Of a stretch of DNA of 64,000 nucleotides, positions 55,476 to 64,000 are shown piece by piece. How positions within the stretch are numbered: the stretch's first letter is position 1; the number at the start of each line of letters is the position of its first letter. Made by a program: the position numbers and the translations under genes. The notes beneath the pieces are model-generated. The model worked only from the letters and a program-made list of their open reading frames with translations. It was not told where the DNA came from and searched no databases. The stretch comes from Janthinobacterium sp. CG3 (GTDB lineage: Bacteria > Pseudomonadota > Gammaproteobacteria > Burkholderiales > Burkholderiaceae_D), in contig NZ_KB467824.1 in the NCBI RefSeq assembly GCF_000344615.1, positions 1,788,583 through 1,852,582 on the forward strand. The letters run 5' to 3'.

Positions 55476-55882
55476 GGATAGTCTCACATGTTGTTGGTTT
55501 AAGATTCGGCGCGCACTCCTGCCAGGGCCGTTGCCTGCTGCAACCCTACCCTGCTGGATGCCTGAATTTTTCAGCAAAAAAAGACCGGCAGCCCACCAGA
55601 AGTCGATGCGACTGTAAAATTATACCATTGTTCCCGGCAACTCTTCTATATGACATAAGAGTATACCGACAAACCTTGACGGCGAGCAACATCTCAAAAA
55701 CCATGCCGTGCCATGTCATGGCAGGGTTTACGCCAAATTTTAGTGGGAACCGTCTAAAATAAGCACTTGGGCCGGAATGGCCTCAACGCCAACACAGTCG
55801 CCGCCCAGAACAAGAACGACCTCCATGTGCCTGAAACGGGTAATTCAATTACCGGGCACCGACCGCATACAAGGGAATAACC
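55476..55882. promoter_or_regulatory. Divergent acnB-icd promoter region
   Basis: A 407-base gap. On the minus strand a perfect -10 TATAAT (plus-strand ATTATA at 55619-55624) lies 144 bases before acnB, with no good -35 at 17 bases, so an activator may be needed. On the plus strand TTGACG at 55676-55681 is a possible icd -35. AAGGGA precedes the icd start by 8 bases. A 7-bp palindrome occurs just upstream of it at 55839-55853. No small gene is evident. Confidence 0.55.
55839..55853. promoter_or_regulatory. Palindrome in the icd leader
   Basis: GGTAATTCAATTACC, a perfect 7+7 bp palindrome around a central C, lies 30 bases before the icd ATG, in a position to be an operator or a small leader hairpin. 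No regulator can be named from it. Confidence 0.4.
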
Positions 55883-58114
<2,232 letters not shown>

Positions 58115-58229
58115 AGACGACGCGATAAACGGCGCGGCCGGCATGGCGGGCAAGGATGCCCGCCAGCGCCGCGCCGCCGCCATTGCCGCGCGGCTGTGGG
58201 CGTTTATCGCTCATGCGGTGCCCGGCCCC

Positions 58230-58261
58230 AAAAAAAGCCTCGATAAATTCGAGGCTTTTTT
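58230..58261. terminator. Bidirectional intrinsic terminator
   Basis: A 13-bp stem (AAAAAAGCCTCGA / TCGAGGCTTTTTT) with a 5-base loop TAAAT. It ends icd on the plus strand and the AraC gene on the minus strand. Confidence 0.93.
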
Positions 58262-58303
58262 ATACATTGCCAACGATATGTTGTCTACTCGATAATAATG
58301 TCA

Positions 58304-59140
58304 TCATTTGATAACATTGAAAGATAGAATTTGCGTCGGGCACGGCTCCGACTGAGCGGACAAGCTCCGATAGTCGCTCGGGCTCAGGCTCGACGCGACT
58401 TTCATCGCGTGGCTGAAATGCGCGGAATCGTAGAACCCGGCGGCCAGCGCCACCTCGATCAGCGAAGTGTGGGTGTTCCTGAGCATGTCGGCTGACAAAC
58501 AAACACGCACCGCCTGCTTAATCCGGCCGAAAGTGATGCCATCGCTGTGGAGTTGCCGTTGCAGTGTACGCCGCGAGCAGCCGAGGCGCTCGGCGCATTC
58601 GGTCAGATCCGCTTCCGGCGCTTGGTACAGGGCCTCGGTCACGTCGGCCAGCGAGCTTCCCTCCAGACCGATGCGGCAGGCGATCACGAGCAATCGTCGT
58701 TCGCCGGCGGGCCGTGCGGCGGCGCCGGCGGCCTTGCGCAAATGCTCGATGAAGGTGAGCATCACGCGTTGCCGCAACTGACTGTCGGCACCTTGTTGGG
58801 CATACCGCTTGGTATCGATTCCGGGTGCGGCTATCATGGTCTTGACGCCCAGCGACACCCGCCGATTGATACCGTTCCAGCGCGTGGCGAATTGATCGGC
58901 GCCCTTCGATGTCTGGATCAATTCCGACAAGGGATTGACGTCACACGCCAACAGCGACTTGACGTGCTCCGACAATTCGCGGTCCCCGGGCGGCGACTGT
59001 TCCGCGTCGACCGCCCTGCGCACGTACTCATCATGATGGACGAAACCGTTGACGGCGCTCATCACCGCATACGAAAATAAGCGCCCCGGCGACGCGTCGA
59101 CAGGCTTCAGCGCTTGCGTCAGCAGGTGATAGCTAAGCAT
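58304..59140 (-). CDS. AraC-family transcriptional regulator
   Basis: A 278-residue regulator with a C-terminal AraC/XylS double HTH (about 175-265): LTECAERLGCSRRTLQRQLHSDGITFGRIKQAVRV, then TSLIEVALAAGFYDSAHFSHAMKVASSLSPSDYR with the signature F-x-D-x-x-x-F. The N-terminal domain resembles the OruR/ArgR-type 'arabinose-binding-like' region but is short; no ligand can be named. It follows the MFS transporter gene on the same strand after 140 bases and is a candidate for its regulator. Confidence 0.9.
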   Translation of the reverse strand: MLSYHLLTQALKPVDASPGRLFSYAVMSAVNGFVHHDEYVRRAVDAEQSPPGDRELSEHVKSLLACDVNPLSELIQTSKGADQFATRWNGINRRVSLGVKTMIAAPGIDTKRYAQQGADSQLRQRVMLTFIEHLRKAAGAAARPAGERRLLVIACRIGLEGSSLADVTEALYQAPEADLTECAERLGCSRRTLQRQLHSDGITFGRIKQAVRVCLSADMLRNTHTSLIEVALAAGFYDSAHFSHAMKVASSLSPSDYRSLSAQSEPCPTQILSFNVIK

Positions 59141-59280
59141 GATTCTCCTGAATATCCGTTCATTTCAAGCCGATTACCTCGACACGGGCCGGCCCCAGCC
59201 AGTCCAATGCGATCGAAGTCGCGCAGCGCCAATTCTACCGCAGCGCTGATCGGGCCGGCCTCGGTGACGTCGGGTGCGGC

Positions 59281-60696
59281 TCAACGGGCCTTGGCCGGGA
59301 CCGCGGCGATCGAGTAGTCGCTGGGCAAGAACAGGGTTAGGATGGCGCAGACGATGAACACCGGCCCCAGGACGGAAAAGACGTTGCGCAGCGTATCGTG
59401 GGCCTTGCTCTCCGTTTCCAGCGCGAACTGCACGGCGGCCAGCGCGTTGATCCCCAGCGCCGCGCCGACGTTGCGCAGCAGTTGGATGGTCGAGGTATAG
59501 CTGGCCACGGCCTCGGCCGGAGCCTTGTTTTGCGCCAGCACCACGGCGCCGACCGCGACGCAGCCCATGCCAAGACCGATGAACAGTTCGGCCACGGCGA
59601 TCGCCTGCCACGGCAACACCGTGCTGCCCAGGGACAAGGTGAACGCGCCTATGCCCAGCCCGATGGCGCCGGCGAATACCAGGGCGCGATAGCCGACGCT
59701 TTGGATCCGCATGCCGCACACGGCCGAGCTGACCACGAAGCCGAGCGCGGCCAGCAGCACGATGACACCGGTTTGCGCGCCGCTGATGGCGTGGCTGGCA
59801 TGCAGCGCAATCGGCACCAGCGTGATCGACGCATACAGGGCGATACTGCCGCACACGACGATGACCATCGCCGCGCTCAGGGCGCGGTCGCGGAAGAAAT
59901 CCGGCGGAATCGGACTGGACGCGGGCCGCGAGCGGATCCGCAGCGCCAGCGCCAGCATCCCGAGCAGGGACAGCGCCAGCATGGACCAGAACGTGGCGCG
60001 GCGCAGGTCGACCTGCGCCGCCGACAGGGCCACCATGACGCCGAGCACGACGACGGCGAAGTAGAATTGAGCGACGTAATCGACCGGCACGCCGCGGCGC
60101 ACATGCACGCTGAGCGCTTTGGAACGCAACACCAGCAGGCACACCAGGCCGACCGGCATATTGATCAGGAAGGCCGCCCGCCAGCCGAACGCATGCGTGA
60201 ACAACAAGCCGGCCAGCGGGCCGACGATGGCGGCCACGCCCCAGACGATGCTGACCATGCTTTGTACCTTGCCGCGCTTTTCCGCTCCGAAGAGTATCGC
60301 CAGCGACGCGTACGAAAGGACGATGATCATGCCGGCGCCGGCGCCCTGCACCAGACGCGCGCCGACCAGCATGAGCATGTTCGGCGCCAGCGCGGCCGCG
60401 CCGGACCCGGCCAGGAAGACCAAGATCGCCCAGGTGAGGATCGATTGCACGCCATAGCGGTCGGCGAGCGCGCCGGTCAGCGGCCCGAACAGGGCCATGG
60501 TCACCATGAAGCCCGACATCAGCCATGGAAACAAATCGTGTCCGCCGATCGACTCGGCGATCACGGGCAACAGGGTGCCGATAATGGTCGTATCGGTGGC
60601 GGCCAGGAACAGAACCGCGAGGATGGCGAACGCGACCCGGGTGTTGGGGGGACTGGAGGCCTCGGAGAGGGTGGTGGACTGCTTACTTGACGACAT
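59281..60696 (-). CDS. MFS efflux transporter, DHA2/EmrB-like
   Basis: A 471-residue drug:H+ antiporter-type MFS protein with about 13-14 hydrophobic helices. The start at 60696 is supported by GGGAG 10 bases upstream; the reading frame is open further upstream without similarity. Motif A-like GALADRYGVQSIL and the DHA2-type motif LDTTIVN-like ATDTTIIGTLLPVIAESIG are visible, with motif C-like GPLAGLLFTHAFGWRAAFLINMP. It would export toxic or signalling compounds. It lies between the AraC gene and a region of decayed transposons. Confidence 0.9.
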   Translation of the reverse strand: MSSSKQSTTLSEASSPPNTRVAFAILAVLFLAATDTTIIGTLLPVIAESIGGHDLFPWLMSGFMVTMALFGPLTGALADRYGVQSILTWAILVFLAGSGAAALAPNMLMLVGARLVQGAGAGMIIVLSYASLAILFGAEKRGKVQSMVSIVWGVAAIVGPLAGLLFTHAFGWRAAFLINMPVGLVCLLVLRSKALSVHVRRGVPVDYVAQFYFAVVVLGVMVALSAAQVDLRRATFWSMLALSLLGMLALALRIRSRPASSPIPPDFFRDRALSAAMVIVVCGSIALYASITLVPIALHASHAISGAQTGVIVLLAALGFVVSSAVCGMRIQSVGYRALVFAGAIGLGIGAFTLSLGSTVLPWQAIAVAELFIGLGMGCVAVGAVVLAQNKAPAEAVASYTSTIQLLRNVGAALGINALAAVQFALETESKAHDTLRNVFSVLGPVFIVCAILTLFLPSDYSIAAVPAKAR

Positions 60697-60951
60697 GAAT
60701 TTTCTCCCTGGTGGTTGATGCGGTGAAACGGGCGGACGCTCTGTCAAAGAGAGCGCGACGCGACCCCGCGCCATGCGGCGTGGGGCAGCCAAAAGTCTGT
60801 CCGCGCGAATTGGGATGAGTATTCCAGCGACGGCCGCCGCAGGCTTGTATATCGGTGCCAAGGCGCACGGGACCGGCAATCAAATTGAGCAATCTCATAC
60901 CCGTGGCCCGAAACTTCATGCCCCACTGTCGTAAGCGGTAAGCCGACGGCG

Positions 60952-61130
60952 TTATTGACTTGACTGGCGTTCGTTGCGTTGGTAAAGGTCGGAGCGCAGT
61001 GGATTCTTGGCGAACATCGTCTTCCACACGCGCGGCGTGAGTTGTTCGACCAACGACGCGGGGTGTTGGCCCACGCGCTGCAACACGTCGACCAGGTGGC
61101 TCGTATGGATCGACATCGTGCAGGCGCACA
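60952..61130 (-). pseudogene. IS66-type transposase, C-terminal remnant
   Basis: The frame has SHLVDVLQRVGQHPASLVEQLTPRVWKTMFAKNPLRSDL ending in a stop at 60952, resembling the extreme C-terminus of IS66 TnpC proteins. Nothing upstream belongs to it. It is on the opposite strand to the other IS66 pieces, so at least one inversion or a second element is involved. Confidence 0.55.
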
Positions 61131-61146
61131 TGCTGGCCGGCGCGGC

Positions 61147-61340
61147 CTGGCGAATGCATGAAGCAAATCTCGTCGCGTTTGACAGCAAGCTCGCGCGAGC
61201 TCAATATTGTCGCCAGCACGGCTTGAAGGTGAACTTGTTCCTGTACCGGCTCAGGCGCCATCGGAGCGCGCCCGCCAAGCCCCTGACGAACATTCCCGTC
61301 AGCGTCGAGACGGTCCCCCGCAGCCGGCGCGGACTTGGAT
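61147..61340 (+). pseudogene. IS66 TnpA-like remnant
   Basis: Encodes AWRMHEANLVAFDSKLARAQYCRQHGLKVNLFLYRLRRHR and about 20 further residues. The pattern F-x-x-S/K-x-L-x-x-x-x-Y-C-x-x-H-G-L-x-x-x-x-F-x-x-W/R-L-R-R is that of the IS66 accessory protein TnpA (a small HTH protein), here with decayed flanks and no proper start. Confidence 0.5.
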
Positions 61341-61399
61341 TGAAGAATGGAATTAAGCGGCGACCTGGCCCGATTGAGCACTGATTCAACACTGCCGAA

Positions 61400-61630
61400 G
61401 TGGATCTTGGAGTTGGCCGATCGCCTGGTCAGGGAGGCGCAAATACGGCCCGCTTGAACGCCGAACTGCACACGGCTTATATCAAGGTCCAGGCGTTGAC
61501 ATTGGAGCTGGCGCATCATCGGCGCATGCGTTTCGGCGCCAAGGCCGAGGCGCTCTCGGTCGAGCAGCGCGACCTGACCCAGGAAACGTGGGAGTCGGAT
61601 CTGGCCGAACTGGAGGCCCGGATCGATGTG
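61400..61630 (+). pseudogene. IS66 TnpC N-terminal remnant
   Basis: Encodes LNAELHTAYIKVQALTLELAHHRRMRFGAKAEAL followed by LAELEARID: the leucine-zipper and R-R-x-x-F-G-x-x-S/A-E signature found at the start of IS66 transposases. The frame then ends without the zinc-binding and DDE parts. TnpB is missing between this and the TnpA-like piece, so the element is internally deleted. Confidence 0.65.
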
Positions 61631-61689
61631 CAGGGCGCGTCAAACCGGCCTGAGTTAACGTTGGAAGATGGTAGTGCTGAACGCTTACC

Positions 61690-62025
61690 ATGGCGTAGGT
61701 GACCGACATCACGTACATCCGCACAGGCGCCGGCTGGCTGTATCTGGCCACCGTGCTTGACCTGTTCGCACGCAAGGTCATGAGCCATAAAAGCAATTGC
61801 TGAGACAACGCCGTCGCCGAACGCTTCTTCTTGAATCTCAAGATGGAGCGCGTCTGGCAGCGCCAATATGCCAACCATGCCGAGGCCAAGGCCGACATCA
61901 CGGACGACATCGTCGGGTTCTACAACTGCAAGCGATTGAATTCAGTACTGGGCAATCTGCCGCCCGCCGCCTACGAGCGGGAAATGGCAAAAAACGCCCC
62001 TATTGTTGTGTCCGAAATTACTTGA
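61690..62025 (+). pseudogene. IS3-family transposase remnant with internal deletion
   Basis: Contains [30 protein letters not shown] (first DDE Asp region), then an in-frame TGA after SNC, then DNAVAERFFLNLKMERVWQRQYANHAEAKADITDDIVGFYN and a natural C-terminus ending VSEIT. Homologues have about 60 residues between the two parts, so the second catalytic Asp is lost. It is a different IS3-group member from the element at 44097. Confidence 0.82.
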
Positions 62026-62027
62026 CC

Positions 62028-62393
62028 ACCGCAGACTGGGTCGCGTCGCTGTCGCAACAGCCGTTCGTGCGCTACGACCGCGCTTCGTTCGGCGGGCGCG
62101 AGGTTGACCGCTTCCTGCGGAAAATGCATCTCCCGCTACGGGAAATATGCGAAATCGACGAACTGGACGCCATCGTCAAGCTGGTGGCCAACCGGGTGGG
62201 CGTGGCATCGGTACCGCAAACGGCGGCGCAGCGGCGCCGGCCGGCTGCGGTACGCGCAGTCGACCTGGGACAACGCACTTTTCATCGGGACATCGGGCTG
62301 GTGCACCGGTCGCTGGCCAGCCGGAGCGGCCCCGCGCGCATGCTGCTGCAACTGATCGCAGGCCAGGTCCAGGGTCTCCAGCCGGCGCGGTGA
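62028..62393 (+). pseudogene. LysR-family regulator, C-terminal fragment
   Basis: The frame W-V-A-S-L-S-Q-Q-P-F-V-R-Y-D-R-A-S-F-G-G onward, with EICEIDELDAIVKLVANRVGVASVPQTAA and TFHRDIGLVHR, is the last 120 residues of a LysR effector-binding domain, ending in a natural TGA. It directly follows the IS3 remnant with no start codon, so the N-terminal HTH part was cut away by the insertion or later deletion. Original target unknown. Confidence 0.75.
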
Positions 62394-62561
62394 CGCGGCG
62401 AACTGACGTGATGTACGCGCTACGCTCAAAGCACCCGCATCGCAGCCGGAGCAAGCCATTCCAATACGCAAAAGCCCTCACCAATGGCAAGGGCTTGTGC
62501 GGTTTTTCAGCAGTCTGAGCCCTCTGAAAACGGGGCTTCGATATTTGTGCTCGCATATCAG

Positions 62562-62662
62562 AAACAGTTCGGGTTCATACTCGCGCCAAGCCAACAACGA
62601 CATTCCGCACCTGAACATGCAGCATGGGAAGGTCCGCCTGGATGGTCTTCCAGACGATTTCG
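62562..62662. repeat. Duplicated hepT 3' segment, copy 1
   Basis: 101 bases covering the hepT 3' end and 13 bases beyond its stop; aligns without gaps to 63684-63784 with 9 mismatches by eye (about 91% identity), almost all transitions. Confidence 0.88.
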
Positions 62663-62940
62663 TAATCGACTTTGAAGTAGCCATGGGCCACCGCATTGCG
62701 CATCTGATAAGCGAATGCCAGCGGCAATTGCGGATGCTTCGCGGCGAACTCCGGGTAGTGTTTTTGGATGTTATTGCTGGCTTCGCCAAGGATCTCGAGG
62801 TTGCGGATTACGGCATCCTGCACCAGCTCGTTTTGCAGAAAACCGACTTCATCCAATTCCTCGGTGTAACGACCGATCCGCTCTATCGCCTGCAGTATAT
62901 GCGCCAGGTAGTCAGCCAGGCGCCGCTGGTCTTTGCTCAT
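62575..62940 (-). CDS. hepT: HepT-family toxin (HEPN ribonuclease)
   Basis: A 121-residue HEPN-domain protein of the HepT (DUF86) family. The RNase/target motif R-x4-H-x-Y is intact as RNAVAHGY (Arg81, His86, Tyr88). HepT acts on RNA and is neutralised by its partner MntA, a nucleotidyltransferase that adenylylates the Tyr of this motif (type VII system). The ATG overlaps the TGA of the mntA-like gene, so they are coupled. The last part of the gene is repeated with about 91% identity at 63684-63784. Confidence 0.9.
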   Translation of the reverse strand: MSKDQRRLADYLAHILQAIERIGRYTEELDEVGFLQNELVQDAVIRNLEILGEASNNIQKHYPEFAAKHPQLPLAFAYQMRNAVAHGYFKVDYEIVWKTIQADLPMLHVQVRNVVVGLARV

Positions 62941-63227
62941 ATCGCGACGGCTTCAGCCAACACGCTAGCCCGGAATTTCTCCGGCAATCCCTTCGGGGTC
63001 AGGACGTCGACCGGCACGCCTAATAGTTGCAGCAACTCATGACGGATGGCGCCGATGTCGAACAGCGTCGTCTCCGGCGTTGGATCAATCAGAATATCCA
63101 GGTCGCTATCCTCCGTGTCACTGCCATGCGCGACCGAACCGAAGACGCGGGGATTCAGCCCGCGATGTCCCTCTACTATGCGACGAATCGCTTCCCGATG
63201 TGCTTGCAGTGCGGTGGATGGTTTCAT
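62937..63227 (-). CDS. mntA: MntA-like minimal nucleotidyltransferase antitoxin
   Basis: A 96-residue minimal nucleotidyltransferase. The signature GSVAHGSDTEDSDLDILID carries the GS and D-x-D catalytic residues (Asp42 and Asp44). It is expected to AMPylate and thereby neutralise HepT. I chose ATG 63227 because the frame upstream to 63314 has no family similarity; neither start has a good ribosome-binding site. A TACAAT sequence on the minus strand (plus 63272-63277) may be its -10. Confidence 0.9.
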   Translation of the reverse strand: MKPSTALQAHREAIRRIVEGHRGLNPRVFGSVAHGSDTEDSDLDILIDPTPETTLFDIGAIRHELLQLLGVPVDVLTPKGLPEKFRASVLAEAVAI

Positions 63228-63560
63228 AGCGAGCGAGGAGGAGTCATTCCAAACCATGTGGGACAAGGGCGATTGTACCATCAGGTCATATGTATATTCG
63301 CAGACCCGACCCACCTGCCGGCTTATTCAGTTCCAATTGACTTTCAGAGCCCCCCCCCCTGCCCGTTGCTGGGACAATCACGCACCGCCGCCGTGCGCTC
63401 AACAAGTTATGCAGCAGCGCAAGGACGCTTGGCCAAAGCCCCCCTTGTCCTTGCCGAAAAAAACCGCCATTTACGCTCGATCAAGGCAGCCGATACATTC
63501 ATCGGCTAGCCTCGACTCATCCGATTTCACATCGGAGGGAATAAGTTTCCTTCGGGAAAA
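63228..63560. other. Intergenic region upstream of the toxin-antitoxin pair
   Basis: A 333-base stretch with no recognised gene. It includes the probable mntA promoter near its left end, a C9 run around 63350-63358, and sequence at 63370-63510 that is open in some frames but has no recognisable protein similarity. Confidence 0.4.
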
Positions 63561-63725
63561 TCACTCCCATTCGATTACCAAGGAGCGATCCAAGGCTCTG
63601 ATTTTATTACGTATTTTCCGACCTGCGATCGATGGCACCAGCAAAAATGCCATCAACAAAAAATACGCGCCCGGCATATACACAAACAGCTCGGGTTCAT
63701 ACTCACGCCAGGTCAGCAACGACAT
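63561..63725 (-). CDS. Possible small membrane protein of 54 residues
   Basis: Frame from ATG 63725: M-S-L-L-T-W-R-E-Y-E-P-E-L, then a membrane segment PGAYFLLMAFLLVPSIAG and a basic/acidic end NKIRALDRSLVIEWE. The first 13 residues come from the duplicated hepT region read in another frame. There is no clear ribosome-binding site. Either a young gene made by fusion of the repeat to a membrane protein end, or the C-terminal fragment of a decayed membrane protein. Confidence 0.35.
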   Translation of the reverse strand: MSLLTWREYEPELFVYMPGAYFLLMAFLLVPSIAGRKIRNKIRALDRSLVIEWE

Positions 63726-63784
63726 TTCACACCTGGACATGCAGCATGGGAAGGTCCGCCTGGATGGTCTTCCAGACGAATTCG
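63684..63784 (-). pseudogene. Duplicated hepT 3' segment, copy 2 (HepT C-terminal remnant)
   Basis: The same 101 bases as 62562-62662 with 9 substitutions. In the hepT frame it reads F-V-W-K-T-I-Q-A-D-L-P-M-L-H-V-Q-V and then a premature stop where hepT continues. The sequence beyond both ends differs from copy 1, so only this piece was duplicated or retained from a second HepT gene. Confidence 0.8.
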
Positions 63785-63890
63785 CAGGGCGATTGCATGA
63801 AGGCGGAGCCGAGGCGATGAGCACAGCTTGTAGGTATCGCTTGTAAACTCTTTGAAAAAGGCGTTTACTCTCGATATTTGGGCGAGAAAA

Positions 63891-64000
63891 ATGACAATCG
63901 GACCGATGTCGCTGCTGGAAGCATTCGATGAATTACGCGATCCGCGCGCGCGCGAGTGCGCATATCAACTGGACGAATTGCTGCTGGCCGCGATCTGCGC
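63891..64000 (+). CDS. ISAs1-type transposase, N-terminal fragment
   Basis: The gene starts at ATG 63891 and leaves the window after 36 codons: M-S-L-L-E-A-F-D-E-L-R-D-P-R-A-R-E and Q-L-D-E-L-L-L-A-A-I-C-A. This matches the start of ISAs1-family DDE transposases (F-x-x-L-x-D-P-R followed by a hydrophobic L-x-x-I-L-x-L-A-x-x-A helix). The terminal inverted repeat was not identified in the bases before it. Confidence 0.65.
   Translation, partial: MTIGPMSLLEAFDELRDPRARECAYQLDELLLAAIC

Noticed and set aside
53142..55481. 779-codon plus-strand frame opposite acnB
   Set aside because: Antisense shadow of a highly conserved gene; no domain or ribosome-binding site.
62472..62507. AAGCCCT/AGGGCTT hairpin followed by GTGCGGTTTTT as a terminator
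   Set aside because: The stem is only 7 bp and the T-run is separated from it by six bases, too weak to list as a feature.

Overview
The window is GC-rich chromosomal DNA that most resembles the Massilia/Duganella/Janthinobacterium group of Oxalobacteraceae (Betaproteobacteria). The genus is inferred from gene content: a divergent acnB and monomeric-type icd pair, a bacterial Ku/LigD repair pair, an exopolysaccharide locus carrying the accessory genes known from exosortase-A (XrtA) systems, and many LysR/MarR/AraC regulators. No rRNA, tRNA or CRISPR array was recognised.

Layout. 1-2.8 kb: a MarR-type regulator with a cysteine-rich tail upstream of a carboxymuconolactone-decarboxylase-like gene that has lost its catalytic middle, then the first codons of a redoxin gene; next to it a GGDEF protein with a degenerate active site. 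2.9-7.9 kb: a stress and DNA-repair island (SDR oxidoreductase, Ku with a frameshifted tail, a Pmp3-like membrane peptide, and three-domain LigD in convergent orientation). 8.1-9.6 kb: three tandem copies of a secreted Ala/Lys-rich repeat protein, each behind the same OmpR-family-like direct repeat. 9.7-13.3 kb: LysR regulator, divergent PLP-dependent decarboxylase, and an MBL-fold hydrolase.

13.5-42.1 kb is a large polysaccharide locus in three blocks. The plus-strand block (13.5-20.0 kb) holds three glycosyltransferases, an acyltransferase and an unrecognised 470-residue protein. The minus-strand block (31.2 down to 20.0 kb) holds, in transcription order, a Wzx-type flippase, a glycosyltransferase, a deacetylase, an O-antigen ligase/polymerase, a methyltransferase, a glycosyltransferase, a second deacetylase, a Wzz-type chain-length protein, a tyrosine autokinase and an AAA ATPase. 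The divergent plus-strand block (31.4-42.1 kb) holds a secreted beta-helix protein, an NRPS, two alpha/beta-hydrolase-like proteins and a second beta-helix lipoprotein preceded by a perfect FNR-type box. Together they could assemble, flip, polymerise and modify an Und-P-linked glycan. Neither a priming transferase, an outer-membrane exporter nor an exosortase is visible, so the rest must lie elsewhere. The NRPS and its hydrolases are the most unusual part and could add an aminoacyl or peptidyl group to the polymer.

42.2-47.6 kb: NnrD-type repair enzyme, histidine phosphatase, then a class-C-like group II intron sitting directly after an intrinsic terminator. The intron is 5'-reduced and is split between its ORF and domain V by an IS3-family element that itself carries a frameshift. 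An SRPBCC gene follows. 47.7-58.3 kb: a receiver-domain pseudogene, the large helicase Lhr, acnB and icd. 58.3-64 kb: AraC regulator, MFS transporter, a cluster of decayed IS66 and IS3 pieces with a LysR fragment, a HepT/MntA toxin-antitoxin pair whose 3' end is duplicated 1.1 kb away, and the start of an ISAs1-type transposase at the right edge.
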